Source: Clostridia bacterium
GTDB lineage: Bacteria; Bacillota; Clostridia; Oscillospirales; Acutalibacteraceae
Direction of reading: 5' to 3'
Length of the DNA: 10,019 nt
Assembly: GCA_017501865.1 (NCBI GenBank)
Contig: JAFVWD010000364.1
Location: 1-10,019, forward strand
Both the position numbers and the translations under genes were made by a program. This document shows positions 1-6,014 of this stretch, one piece after another. Position 1 is the first letter of the stretch, and every line of letters begins with the position of its first letter. The notes under the pieces were generated by a model. The model made no database searches. It was not told the origin of the DNA and saw only the letters and a list, made by a program, of their open reading frames with translations.

Positions 1-1
1 A

Positions 2-304
2 AGTCGGTTTAAACATGTACCCGAGCTTGTAAGAATGGGTGCAAAAATACGGACTGCGGGCAGAGTAGCGGTAATAGAAGGTGTCGACAGGTTGTACGGT
101 GCCAATGTTGTGTCACCTGATTTGCGTGGAGGTTCAGCACTTGTTTTAGCAGGGCTTTCGGCAGTCGGAGTTACCGAGGTTTCAGCAATAAAGCATATTG
201 ACAGAGGATACGAAAACTTTGAAACTAATCTTTGTATGATAAATGCAGATGTAGTTAGGATGGAAGATAAAAATGGCAGCACAAAAGAAAAACAATTCAT
301 CTAA
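2..304 (+). CDS. murA: UDP-N-acetylglucosamine 1-carboxyvinyltransferase (MurA), C-terminal part; 5' end outside window
   Basis: MurA transfers enolpyruvate from PEP to UDP-GlcNAc, the first committed cytoplasmic step of peptidoglycan synthesis. Only the last 100 residues are here, of about 420 in the family. The reading frame is open from base 2, so the ATG at 35 is internal and not a start. Family marks are the opening RFKHVPELVRMGA stretch, the DLRGGSALVLAGL segment (its DLR arginine lies near the active site in known MurA enzymes), and the HIDRGYENFE ending. The catalytic Cys/Asp loop would lie upstream and cannot be judged. After the usual family end the protein carries a short polar tail (about RMEDKNGSTKEKQFI), part of which lies in the 32-bp out-of-frame overlap with ftsQ. 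That overlap implies co-transcription and probable translational coupling. Identification is confident. Which murA paralogue this is cannot be told from this fragment. Confidence 0.93.
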   Translation, partial: SRFKHVPELVRMGAKIRTAGRVAVIEGVDRLYGANVVSPDLRGGSALVLAGLSAVGVTEVSAIKHIDRGYENFETNLCMINADVVRMEDKNGSTKEKQFI

Positions 305-1196
305 AGTGATAAAGCTACCCACAGAGTTTACAGGCATAAACGGTCAGCAGCTTTCGCGTGATGAAATAAGGTCAAGAAAAAAGAGAAAGCTTAAAAGACG
401 CAGAGCTATAAGAAAAGCTATGCTTTCAATGTTTATGTTTTTTGTTATAGCAATTATAGGTGTTGTTCTTGCTTTTACAGTATTTTTTAAGATTGACACA
501 ATAAAAGTAAAAGGAGGCGGAACCTATCCGCCTAAAATAGTGCTACAAAATTGCGGTGTAACAGAGGGCGATAGCTTGCTTTTGGCAAATTCCTCCGGGG
601 TTGCCGAGACACTTTTGTCATCGTTACCTTACATAGGTTCTGTGTCTGTAACAAGAGAGCTTCCGTCTACACTTATAATTAATGTTACAGATACAGCTTG
701 TGCCGCTGCAATTGCAAATACAGGTACTTATATTTTAATAAATGAAGACGGCAAGGTTTTAGATGCCGATGCAGATATTTTGAATGAAGGAATACCGCTT
801 GTAAGCGGTGTCGAAGCAGAAAGCTTTAAAGAATGTGAAAAAATTACTTTTAAAACAAAAGAAAATGGGGATATTTTAATTGAGATATTAAAAGCGTCAA
901 CAGAAGCAGGTATGACAGGTCTTACCGAAATTGATGTGACAAATGCTTCTGATATAACCATGAAATATGACAATCGTATTAAAATTCGCGTAGGCTCGTC
1001 ATTGAATCTGAAAAATAAAGTATTAAGAGCCGCTTCAGCTATAGAGCGCGAAAACGAAATTAATCAGTATGAAACAGGTGTTCTTGATTTAAGAACGGAG
1101 CCTCGCGCATATTTCAAAGCGGGGGCAGAGGAGACTACTTCTGCATCAAAAAATAAAAACAATAAAACAAAAACAGAAAAAACACAGAAAAAATGA
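273..1196 (+). CDS. ftsQ: Cell division protein FtsQ/DivIB
   Basis: FtsQ/DivIB is a bitopic divisome protein that joins FtsL/DivIC and FtsB in stabilising septal peptidoglycan synthesis. The 307 residues show the family order. There is a very basic cytoplasmic tail (residues 1-48, with an RKKRKLKRRRAIRK patch), one membrane segment at about 50-72, and a POTRA domain at about 73-140 beginning FKIDTIKVKGG and ending LPSTLIINVTD. The beta domain runs to about 275 and is followed by a Lys/Asn/Thr-rich tail (about 290-307). Length is normal for the family. The ATG at 273 is chosen because GGAAG at 262-266 lies 6 nt upstream and the next in-frame ATG is at residue 50, which would remove the cytoplasmic domain. 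The gene overlaps murA by 32 bp, so it is probably expressed with it. The 3' end is extremely A-rich, giving the Lys-rich C-terminus. Assignment rests on architecture, motifs and position before ftsZ. Confidence 0.92.
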   Translation: MAAQKKNNSSKVIKLPTEFTGINGQQLSRDEIRSRKKRKLKRRRAIRKAMLSMFMFFVIAIIGVVLAFTVFFKIDTIKVKGGGTYPPKIVLQNCGVTEGDSLLLANSSGVAETLLSSLPYIGSVSVTRELPSTLIINVTDTACAAAIANTGTYILINEDGKVLDADADILNEGIPLVSGVEAESFKECEKITFKTKENGDILIEILKASTEAGMTGLTEIDVTNASDITMKYDNRIKIRVGSSLNLKNKVLRAASAIERENEINQYETGVLDLRTEPRAYFKAGAEETTSASKNKNNKTKTEKTQKK

Positions 1197-1198
1197 AC

Positions 1199-1222
1199 AA
1201 AACAAGAGAAAAAACAAGAGAA
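1199..1222 (+). repeat. Perfect 12-bp tandem duplication just after the ftsQ stop
   Basis: The unit AAAACAAGAGAA occurs twice with no gap (1199-1210 and 1211-1222), starting 2 nt after the ftsQ TGA (1194-1196). It lies at the end of an A-rich low-complexity stretch that begins near 1147. Replication slippage is the simplest origin. I see no hairpin or U-tract here, so it is not a terminator. Confidence 0.85.
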
Positions 1223-1267
1223 CAATAGTAAAAAATGTTAAATTTTCAATAAAAATACAAAAATATC

Positions 1268-1296
1268 TTGCTATTATCAGATTTGTGTGGTAACAT
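1268..1296 (+). promoter_or_regulatory. Likely sigma-A type promoter for ftsZ, with extended -10
   Basis: TTGCTA (1268-1273) and TAACAT (1291-1296) are separated by 17 bp, and TGG directly before the -10 gives an extended -10 (TGn). Each hexamer matches consensus at 4 of 6 positions. Transcription would start near 1303, giving a leader of about 107 nt before the ftsZ ATG. The 213-bp gap between ftsQ and ftsZ fits an independent ftsZ promoter. No clear terminator follows ftsQ, so read-through is also possible. This is a by-eye call. Confidence 0.5.
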
Positions 1297-1409
1297 TATA
1301 TGGATTAAAGTGGATATCTACACAGATTTTGGATGTTCAGGAAAATTAAATCGAATAAATAAGAAACGTTACTTTTATAGTTCTTTTATATGATTAGGAG
1401 GAAGTTCAA

Positions 1410-2498
1410 ATGGCATTTGAAGATGTTACAACTGAATTCGAAGAAGCTACGCAAATTAAAGTTATAGGTGTCGGCGGCGGTGGCGGTAATGCTATCAACC
1501 GAATGGTAACAGCAGGGGTTCAGGGTGTAGAGTTTGTTGCAATTAATACTGACAGACAGGTTCTTGAATTTTCTAAAGCAACACATAAAATTCCGATTGG
1601 TGACAAAGTAACAGGCGGTCGTGGTGCTGGTGCTCGTCCTGAAATGGGACTTAAGGCAGCAGAAGAAAGCCGCGATATTATTATTGATACATTAAACGGT
1701 GCTAATATGGTATTCATCACAGCCGGTATGGGCGGTGGTACAGGTACAGGTGCTGCTCCTGCAATTGCACAGATTGCAAAAGAACGCGGTATTCTTACTG
1801 TTGGTATCGTTACTAAGCCTTTCGCTTTTGAGGGCAGAAGAAGAATGCAACAGGCAGAAGCAGGTATTGCAGAGCTTGCTCAACACGTAGACAGTCTTAT
1901 AGTTATTCCTAACGAAAGACTTAAGCTCGTTACAGATCAGAAAATAACTTTTGCCAATGCTTTCCAGTTTGCAGATGACGTTCTTCGTCAGGGTGTTAAG
2001 AGTATTTCAGACCTTATTAAGGTTCCCGGTCTTATTAACCTTGACTTTGCAGATATCAGTGCTGTTATGAAGGATGCAGGTCACGCACATATGGGTGTTG
2101 GTCGTGCTTCAGGTAAAGAAAAAGCGGCAGCAGCAGCTAATGCAGCTATTTCAAGTCCTCTTCTTGAAACAACAATTCAGGGAGCTAAAGGTCTTATTAT
2201 AAGTATTACTGCTTCTCCTGATATTTCACTTGAAGAGGTTGAAGATGCTTCAACAATCGTTTCAAGTGCAGCTGATGCAGATGCAAACATCATTTTCGGT
2301 GTTACATTTGAAGAGTCTCTTGATGATGAATTAGTAGTAACTGTTATTGCAACAGGTTTCGGTACAGATATAAATGGTTTCCCGAATAAAGCAGGTGCAG
2401 GTGTTGTTCCGACATCAGAGCCTGAGTCAGCTTCAGCTTCATCAACAGAAGATGATGATATAGTTGATATACTTGACCTTTTCAAAGGCAGAAAATAA
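1410..2498 (+). CDS. ftsZ: Cell division GTPase FtsZ
   Basis: FtsZ is the tubulin-like GTPase that polymerises at midcell into the Z-ring. The 362-residue protein begins with a short variable tail, then IKVIGVGGGGGNAINRM (about 16-32), which opens the nucleotide-binding domain. The tubulin signature GGGTGTG is at 108-114, and the T7 loop NLDFADI at 210-216 supplies the catalytic Asp across the polymer interface. The core ends near residue 320 and is followed by a short Ser/Glu/Ala-rich linker of about 25 residues and an acidic-to-basic C-terminal peptide (about 348-362, DDDIVDILDLFKGRK). The ATG is supported by TAGGAGGA at 1395-1402, 7 nt upstream. Codon use looks biased (many GGT, GTT and CGT codons), as expected for an abundant protein. 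The gene is closed by a strong terminator, so it is probably its own transcription unit, with possible read-through from murA-ftsQ. The C-terminal peptide differs from the usual form (see findings). Confidence 0.98.
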   Translation: MAFEDVTTEFEEATQIKVIGVGGGGGNAINRMVTAGVQGVEFVAINTDRQVLEFSKATHKIPIGDKVTGGRGAGARPEMGLKAAEESRDIIIDTLNGANMVFITAGMGGGTGTGAAPAIAQIAKERGILTVGIVTKPFAFEGRRRMQQAEAGIAELAQHVDSLIVIPNERLKLVTDQKITFANAFQFADDVLRQGVKSISDLIKVPGLINLDFADISAVMKDAGHAHMGVGRASGKEKAAAAANAAISSPLLETTIQGAKGLIISITASPDISLEEVEDASTIVSSAADADANIIFGVTFEESLDDELVVTVIATGFGTDINGFPNKAGAGVVPTSEPESASASSTEDDDIVDILDLFKGRK

Positions 2499-2507
2499 TT
2501 TAAAACT

Positions 2508-2540
2508 AAGCTGACCGAAGCTTATCGGTCAGCTTTTTTT
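2508..2540 (+). terminator. Rho-independent terminator of ftsZ
   Basis: A perfect 11-bp stem, AAGCTGACCGA (2508-2518) with TCGGTCAGCTT (2525-2535), encloses a 6-nt loop and is followed by a run of T (2534-2540). It starts 10 nt after the ftsZ stop. It separates ftsZ from the deacetylase-like gene downstream. Confidence 0.93.
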
Positions 2541-2555
2541 ATAACGATTATAATC

Positions 2556-2581
2556 TGTCGAAACGCATTTGCGTTTCGACA
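2556..2581. repeat. Perfect 11-bp inverted repeat between ftsZ and the deacetylase-like gene
   Basis: TGTCGAAACGC (2556-2566) and GCGTTTCGACA (2571-2581) are exact reverse complements around a 4-nt loop (ATTT), which can also close to a 2-nt loop. No T-run follows on either strand, so it is not a standard terminator. A consensus -10-like TATAAT (2549-2554) lies directly upstream, inside a small GATTATAATC palindrome (2546-2555), but I find no good -35 for it. If that -10 is used, transcription would start within the left arm. It could therefore be an operator or 5' mRNA hairpin for the next gene, or a copy of a dispersed extragenic palindrome. The sequence alone does not decide. Confidence 0.8.
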
Positions 2582-2618
2582 AATTACAATCATTATTATC
2601 TGAATTGGTGGAAAGCTT

Positions 2619-3377
2619 ATGAAAAAGAAAAATAAAAAGCAACTCGAAATTCTGAGAGATTTGTTAACAATAATTCCAATGATAATTGTTCTGGCTATCA
2701 TTTCAAGAACTCTTCCGGCAGGTGACTATAGACTTGAAATAGAAAGCGATGTCGGAGAAAAAGCTATTGCCCTTACTTTTAGTGACGGACCGGGAGAATA
2801 CACCGAGGCTTTGCTCGACGGATTAAAAGAAAACAGAGCAAAGGCAAGCTTTTTTGTTGTAGGTAAAAAAATTGAAGAAAATCCTCAGATTGTAAAAAGA
2901 GCTTATGATGAAGGTCATTTAATAGGTAATCTTACTTATGACCATATAAGAATGCCATTTCACTCCCTCGAAGATTGTGAGGAAAGCATAGGAAAAACAT
3001 TTAACCTTATAGAAAATGTAACAGGTGAAAGAACAAATTTTGTACGAGCACCATACGGCGACGTTTCTGCTTATCAGTTAAAGAAACTCGGGGTTGTTTT
3101 TGTAGGATGGTCCTTGTCAACTTACGATTGGCGCGAAAAAGATGCTGATTACATATACAACAGAATAATGAAAAAAGCAAAAGATGGTGATATTATTCTT
3201 CTCCACGACACAAAAAAAGAAACGGTAGAAGCTGTTTTGAGGGCTGTGCCGGAATTGCAGGAGCAGGGCTATGAGTTTGTAAGAGTGGATGAGCTTCTTG
3301 CAAGAAACGGAGAGAAAATAAAAAAGGGTACACCGTACAGAAACTGTAAATATGAACGCAATGCATCTTCATTTTAA
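2619..3377 (+). CDS. Membrane-anchored polysaccharide deacetylase-like (NodB-fold) protein with degraded active site
   Basis: Active members of this family (carbohydrate esterase 4) remove acetyl groups from peptidoglycan, chitin or other glycans outside the cell, using a metal held by Asp-His-His and a catalytic Asp base. This 252-residue protein has a basic N-terminus and one membrane segment at about 11-31 with no clear cleavage site, so it is probably anchored with the domain outside. Fold motifs are present: ALTFSDGPGEYT (51-62), a GHLIGN segment (99-104), RAPYGD (143-148), WSLSTYDW (164-171) and ILLHDT (193-198). Two key positions differ. The usual TFDDGP is TFSDGP (Ser55 in place of the catalytic Asp), and the first metal His of the usual NHT motif is Leu105, while His109 remains. 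A normal deacetylase reaction is therefore doubtful, and a binding or regulatory role is possible. The ATG follows a weak GGTGGAAA (2607-2614). The frame is intact and no decay is visible. Confidence 0.85.
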   Translation: MKKKNKKQLEILRDLLTIIPMIIVLAIISRTLPAGDYRLEIESDVGEKAIALTFSDGPGEYTEALLDGLKENRAKASFFVVGKKIEENPQIVKRAYDEGHLIGNLTYDHIRMPFHSLEDCEESIGKTFNLIENVTGERTNFVRAPYGDVSAYQLKKLGVVFVGWSLSTYDWREKDADYIYNRIMKKAKDGDIILLHDTKKETVEAVLRAVPELQEQGYEFVRVDELLARNGEKIKKGTPYRNCKYERNASSF

Positions 3378-3417
3378 GGTGAAAAGATGAGTGCATAAAA
3401 AACAATATATAATAAGT

Positions 3418-3454
3418 GGGCTGCAAGTGATGAACACCTGCAGCCCCTGTTTTT
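3418..3454. terminator. Hairpin terminator between convergent genes, probably bidirectional
   Basis: GGGCTGCA (3418-3425) pairs with TGCAGCCC (3439-3446). After one mismatch, an inner GTG/CAC extends the stem around loop ATGAA. On the + strand it is followed by TGTTTTT (3448-3454). On the - strand it is followed by a T/A-rich stretch including TTGTTTTTT (complement of about 3397-3405), some 15 nt away. It lies between the deacetylase-like gene and ackA, which converge. The + direction is better supported than the - direction. Confidence 0.8.
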
Positions 3455-3464
3455 AAATCTGTTA

Positions 3465-4673
3465 TTAAAGTTTTTCTACAATTTCCTTTGTATCTCTTGC
3501 AATAGCAAGCTCTTCATTTGTCGGTACAACAAATGCTCTTACCGGACAACCGGGAAGTGTAAGCTCAACCTCATCACCGTGAGTAGCATCATTAACTGCT
3601 TTGTCAATTTTAATTCCGAGATATGAAAGATTAGTTAAAACATCTTCTCTCAAATCTGAGCAGTTTTCACCAATACCGCCGGTGAAAGCAATAACATCAA
3701 CACCATCCATTGCAGCGATGTAAGAACCAATGCATTTTCTGATCTGGTACCACTGAATATCACGAGCAAGCTTTGCTCTTTTGTTACCTTCAACAGCAGC
3801 CTTCTTAACCTCACGGTCGTCTGAATGAACACCTGAAATGCCGAGAACACCACTCTGCTTATTCATAATCTTATCCATTTCTTCAGGAGAAATGTTGTGC
3901 TTTTGCATAATATATGTAATTGCAGAAGGGTCAACAGCACCGCAACGTGTACCCATAACAAAACCATCAAGAGGAGTAAGACCCATACTTGTGTCAAGAA
4001 CCTTACCGTCTTTAACAGCTGTAATTGAAGCGCCGTTACCAAGGTGGCAGGTAATAAGCTTTATATCTTTTAAATCCTTACCGACAATTTCTGCGGTTCT
4101 GTATGCAACAAAACGGTGAGAAGTACCGTGAGCACCGTAACGGCGGATATGGTCTTCTTCATAATATTTATAAGGAAGTCCGAAAATGAAAGATGTTTCA
4201 GGCATAGTGCTGTGGAAAGCATTATCAAAAACAGTAACCTGAGGAAGCTTTTCACCGAAAACTTCTTTACAAGCTTCAATGCCTATAACGTGAGCAGGGT
4301 TGTGAAGAGGAGCAAGAGGAATAAGTGAACGAATACCTTCGAGAACCTCATCAGTAACAAGAACGCTTTCAGTGAAAAGGTCACCACCCTGAACAACTCT
4401 GTGACCGATTGCGTCAATCTCCTTAAGGTCGTCAATTACCTTGCATTCTCCCTGAGTAAGAGCATCCTTAACAATGTTGAAAGCAACCTTGTGGTCAGGA
4501 ATATCTACGTCAGGCATTTTGAATTCTTTACCGTCAGGAGTTGAGCCCTTAGCAGAGCTTGTGCTTGTGCCTATAGCTTCACAAATACCTTTTGCGAGCC
4601 ATTTTTCACTTTCCATATCAAAAAGCTGATATTTAAGTGAAGAACTACCGCAGTTAATAACGAGAATTTTCAT
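3465..4673 (-). CDS. ackA: Acetate kinase
   Basis: AckA interconverts acetyl phosphate + ADP with acetate + ATP in the cytoplasm. In fermenting clostridia it runs toward acetate and yields ATP. The 402-residue length is normal for the family. Motifs in order are the N-terminal phosphate loop INCGSSSLKYQLF (6-18, Asn7), GHRVVQGG (90-97, Arg92), VFDNAFHSTMP (148-158, Asp150), YGAHGTSHRFV (179-189, His182), HLGNGASI (210-217), MGTRCGAVDPS (240-250, Arg243), FTGGIGENCSDLRE (330-343) and PTNEELAIARDT (384-395, Glu387). The catalytic Asn, Arg, Asp, His and Glu positions of the family are all present. In GHRVV(H)GG the usual His is Gln95, a minor variation. The start is supported by GGAGG (complement of 4681-4685), 7 nt upstream. 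No pta (phosphotransacetylase) gene lies beside it in this window. A good promoter lies upstream, divergent from tmcAL. Confidence 0.98.
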   Translation of the reverse strand: MKILVINCGSSSLKYQLFDMESEKWLAKGICEAIGTSTSSAKGSTPDGKEFKMPDVDIPDHKVAFNIVKDALTQGECKVIDDLKEIDAIGHRVVQGGDLFTESVLVTDEVLEGIRSLIPLAPLHNPAHVIGIEACKEVFGEKLPQVTVFDNAFHSTMPETSFIFGLPYKYYEEDHIRRYGAHGTSHRFVAYRTAEIVGKDLKDIKLITCHLGNGASITAVKDGKVLDTSMGLTPLDGFVMGTRCGAVDPSAITYIMQKHNISPEEMDKIMNKQSGVLGISGVHSDDREVKKAAVEGNKRAKLARDIQWYQIRKCIGSYIAAMDGVDVIAFTGGIGENCSDLREDVLTNLSYLGIKIDKAVNDATHGDEVELTLPGCPVRAFVVPTNEELAIARDTKEIVEKL

Positions 4674-4696
4674 TTTTGAACCTCCAAAATACTTTT

Positions 4697-4713
4697 AATT
4701 CTTTTAAAGAATT
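4697..4713 (-). promoter_or_regulatory. 8-bp palindrome in the ackA leader
   Basis: AATTCTTT and AAAGAATT are inverted around one central base. On the - strand this lies between the proposed ackA transcription start (near 4747) and the ribosome binding site (4681-4685). It could be an operator half-site pair or a weak mRNA hairpin. In such AT-rich DNA it may also be chance. Confidence 0.35.
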
Positions 4714-4728
4714 TTATTTGTATATTTA

Positions 4729-4758
4729 TTGTGTAAAATACTTACATTAAATTATTAT
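4729..4758 (+). promoter_or_regulatory. Weak candidate promoter for the tmcAL operon
   Basis: TTGTGT (4729-4734), an 18-bp spacer, then TATTAT (4753-4758). The -10 matches consensus at 5 of 6, the -35 at only 3 of 6. It is the best I can see on the + strand in the 147-bp divergent gap. Its -10 shares five bases with the ackA -10 on the other strand, so the two promoters would compete if both are real. Confidence 0.28.
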
Positions 4759-4781
4759 AACACTTTTTAAAGTTTTTTCAA
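4754..4781 (-). promoter_or_regulatory. Sigma-A type promoter for ackA
   Basis: Read on the - strand: TTGAAA (complement of 4776-4781), a 16-bp spacer, then a perfect TATAAT (complement of 4754-4759). Transcription would start near 4747, giving a leader of about 73 nt. The match (11 of 12 bases) and the AT-rich setting fit a strong constitutive promoter, as expected for acetate kinase in a fermenter. Confidence 0.72.
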
Positions 4782-4820
4782 GTGCAGACTTACATATTTT
4801 ACAAGAAAGGAGAACTGAAT

Positions 4821-6005
4821 TTGAATTACGGTATTGTCACAGAATTTAATCCGTTTCATAATGGTCATAAATATCTTGTTGATACATTAAAGCAGAGCTG
4901 TAATGACACGGTTACCGCTGTAATGTCGGGCAATTTTGTACAACGTGGCGAGCCTGCGTGTATGAGTGTCGGAAGAAGAGCTGAAATGGCGCTGAATTCA
5001 GGTGTTGATTTGCTTTTGTCATTGCCAGTGCCTTATGTAGTTTCAAGTGCGGAAAAATTTGCTTTTTCAGGAGTTTTTGTGCTTGATGCTTTAAATTGCC
5101 TTGATTCAATTGCTTTTGGTTCTGAATGTAATTCTGAGGAGAAAATTGAAAGGTGCGCAGAGCTTCTGTTGAGTAAAGAATTTAATGAGAAGGTTTCAGA
5201 AATAGTAAATACGGGTATCTCCTTTCCGTCTGCACGTGAACAGGCTGTTCTCGGCTTGTACGGTGAAGAGTTAGCTGAGGTTTTAAGAACACCTAACGAT
5301 ATTTTGGGTGTGGAGTATGTAAAAGCACTTTTGACTCTGAAGTCAGATATGAAGTTTAAAACTGTCAGAAGAACAGGTGCACAGCACGATTCCTCTGAAG
5401 GAACAGAAAATGTGCGTTCAGCTTCAATGTTACGCTCTGCTTTAAAGGATATAGCTTCATTGGAGCGATTTATTCCGGAAAATTCATTCAGTGTTCTGAA
5501 AAAAACGGCAGAAGAGGGTAAACTGTTGGATTTTGAAAAGTTTGAGCTTTCACTCCTTACCAAGCTCAGGTCTATGTCGAGTGATGATTTCAGAAATGTA
5601 CCTGATGTTAGTGAAGGTCTTGAGTACAGAATTTATGAAGCAGTAAGAAATTCTGTAAGTTATAAAGAACTACTTGAAAAAATCAAGACAAAACGATATA
5701 CTTTATCAAGAATAAGAAGAATTCTGATTAATTCTTATCTGGGTATAACAAATAATGTTGTTGCGAATAATGTACCGTATATCCGTGTTTTAGGTTTTAA
5801 CGAAAAGGGTGCAAAGCTTCTCAGGGAAATTAAAAAGAATTGTAGCTTACCTGTAATAACACGTTCTGCAGATATAAAAAATCTGTGCGGAGAGGGCGAG
5901 AGAATTTTAAAGCTTGAATCAGATTCAAGGGATTTATATTCTTTGCTTTTGAAAAATCCTGATATATGCGGAAAAGAGTTAACCGATAAGATAATAATAA
6001 GATGA
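4821..6005 (+). CDS. tmcAL: tRNA(Met) cytidine acetate ligase (TmcAL, YlbM/DUF795 family)
   Basis: TmcAL activates acetate with ATP (acetyl-AMP) and transfers the acetyl group to C34 of elongator tRNA-Met, making N4-acetylcytidine, which protects decoding of AUG. It replaces the acetyl-CoA-dependent TmcA of enterobacteria. From the TTG start the protein is 394 residues. It opens with the nucleotidyltransferase motif GIVTEFNPFHNGHKY (4-18, HxGH at 13-16), followed by MSGNFVQRGEPA (35-46), RRAEMALNSGVDLLLSLP (52-69), FGSE (99-102), TPNDILGVEYVKAL (157-170) and KRYTLSRIRRIL (291-302). The TTG at 4821 is preferred because AAGGAG (4807-4812) is 8 nt upstream and homologues begin right at this motif. 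An upstream in-frame GTG (4782) adds 13 unrelated residues, and a CTG at 4815 is too close to the binding site. The stop (TGA 6003-6005) overlaps the next gene's ribosome binding site. Divergent ackA is its metabolic relative. Confidence 0.93.
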   Translation: MNYGIVTEFNPFHNGHKYLVDTLKQSCNDTVTAVMSGNFVQRGEPACMSVGRRAEMALNSGVDLLLSLPVPYVVSSAEKFAFSGVFVLDALNCLDSIAFGSECNSEEKIERCAELLLSKEFNEKVSEIVNTGISFPSAREQAVLGLYGEELAEVLRTPNDILGVEYVKALLTLKSDMKFKTVRRTGAQHDSSEGTENVRSASMLRSALKDIASLERFIPENSFSVLKKTAEEGKLLDFEKFELSLLTKLRSMSSDDFRNVPDVSEGLEYRIYEAVRNSVSYKELLEKIKTKRYTLSRIRRILINSYLGITNNVVANNVPYIRVLGFNEKGAKLLREIKKNCSLPVITRSADIKNLCGEGERILKLESDSRDLYSLLLKNPDICGKELTDKIIIR

Positions 6006-6014
6006 GGTTTTTTA

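Noticed and set aside
2556..2581. Reading the second hairpin after ftsZ as another terminator
   Set aside because: No T-run follows on either strand, and a complete terminator already lies at 2508-2540.
3387..3398. A four-codon ATG-to-TAA frame between the deacetylase-like gene and the terminator, with an AGGTG-like sequence before it
   Set aside because: Too short to be a credible gene, and the region is explained as the 3' untranslated part before the terminator.
3838..4119. A 93-codon open frame on the + strand inside ackA
   Set aside because: It lies antisense to well-conserved acetate kinase motifs and its translation resembles no protein I recognise.
5033..5563. A 176-codon open frame on the - strand inside tmcAL
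   Set aside because: It is antisense to a clearly conserved gene, its Ser/Lys/Phe-rich translation shows no motif, and I see no ribosome binding site for it.
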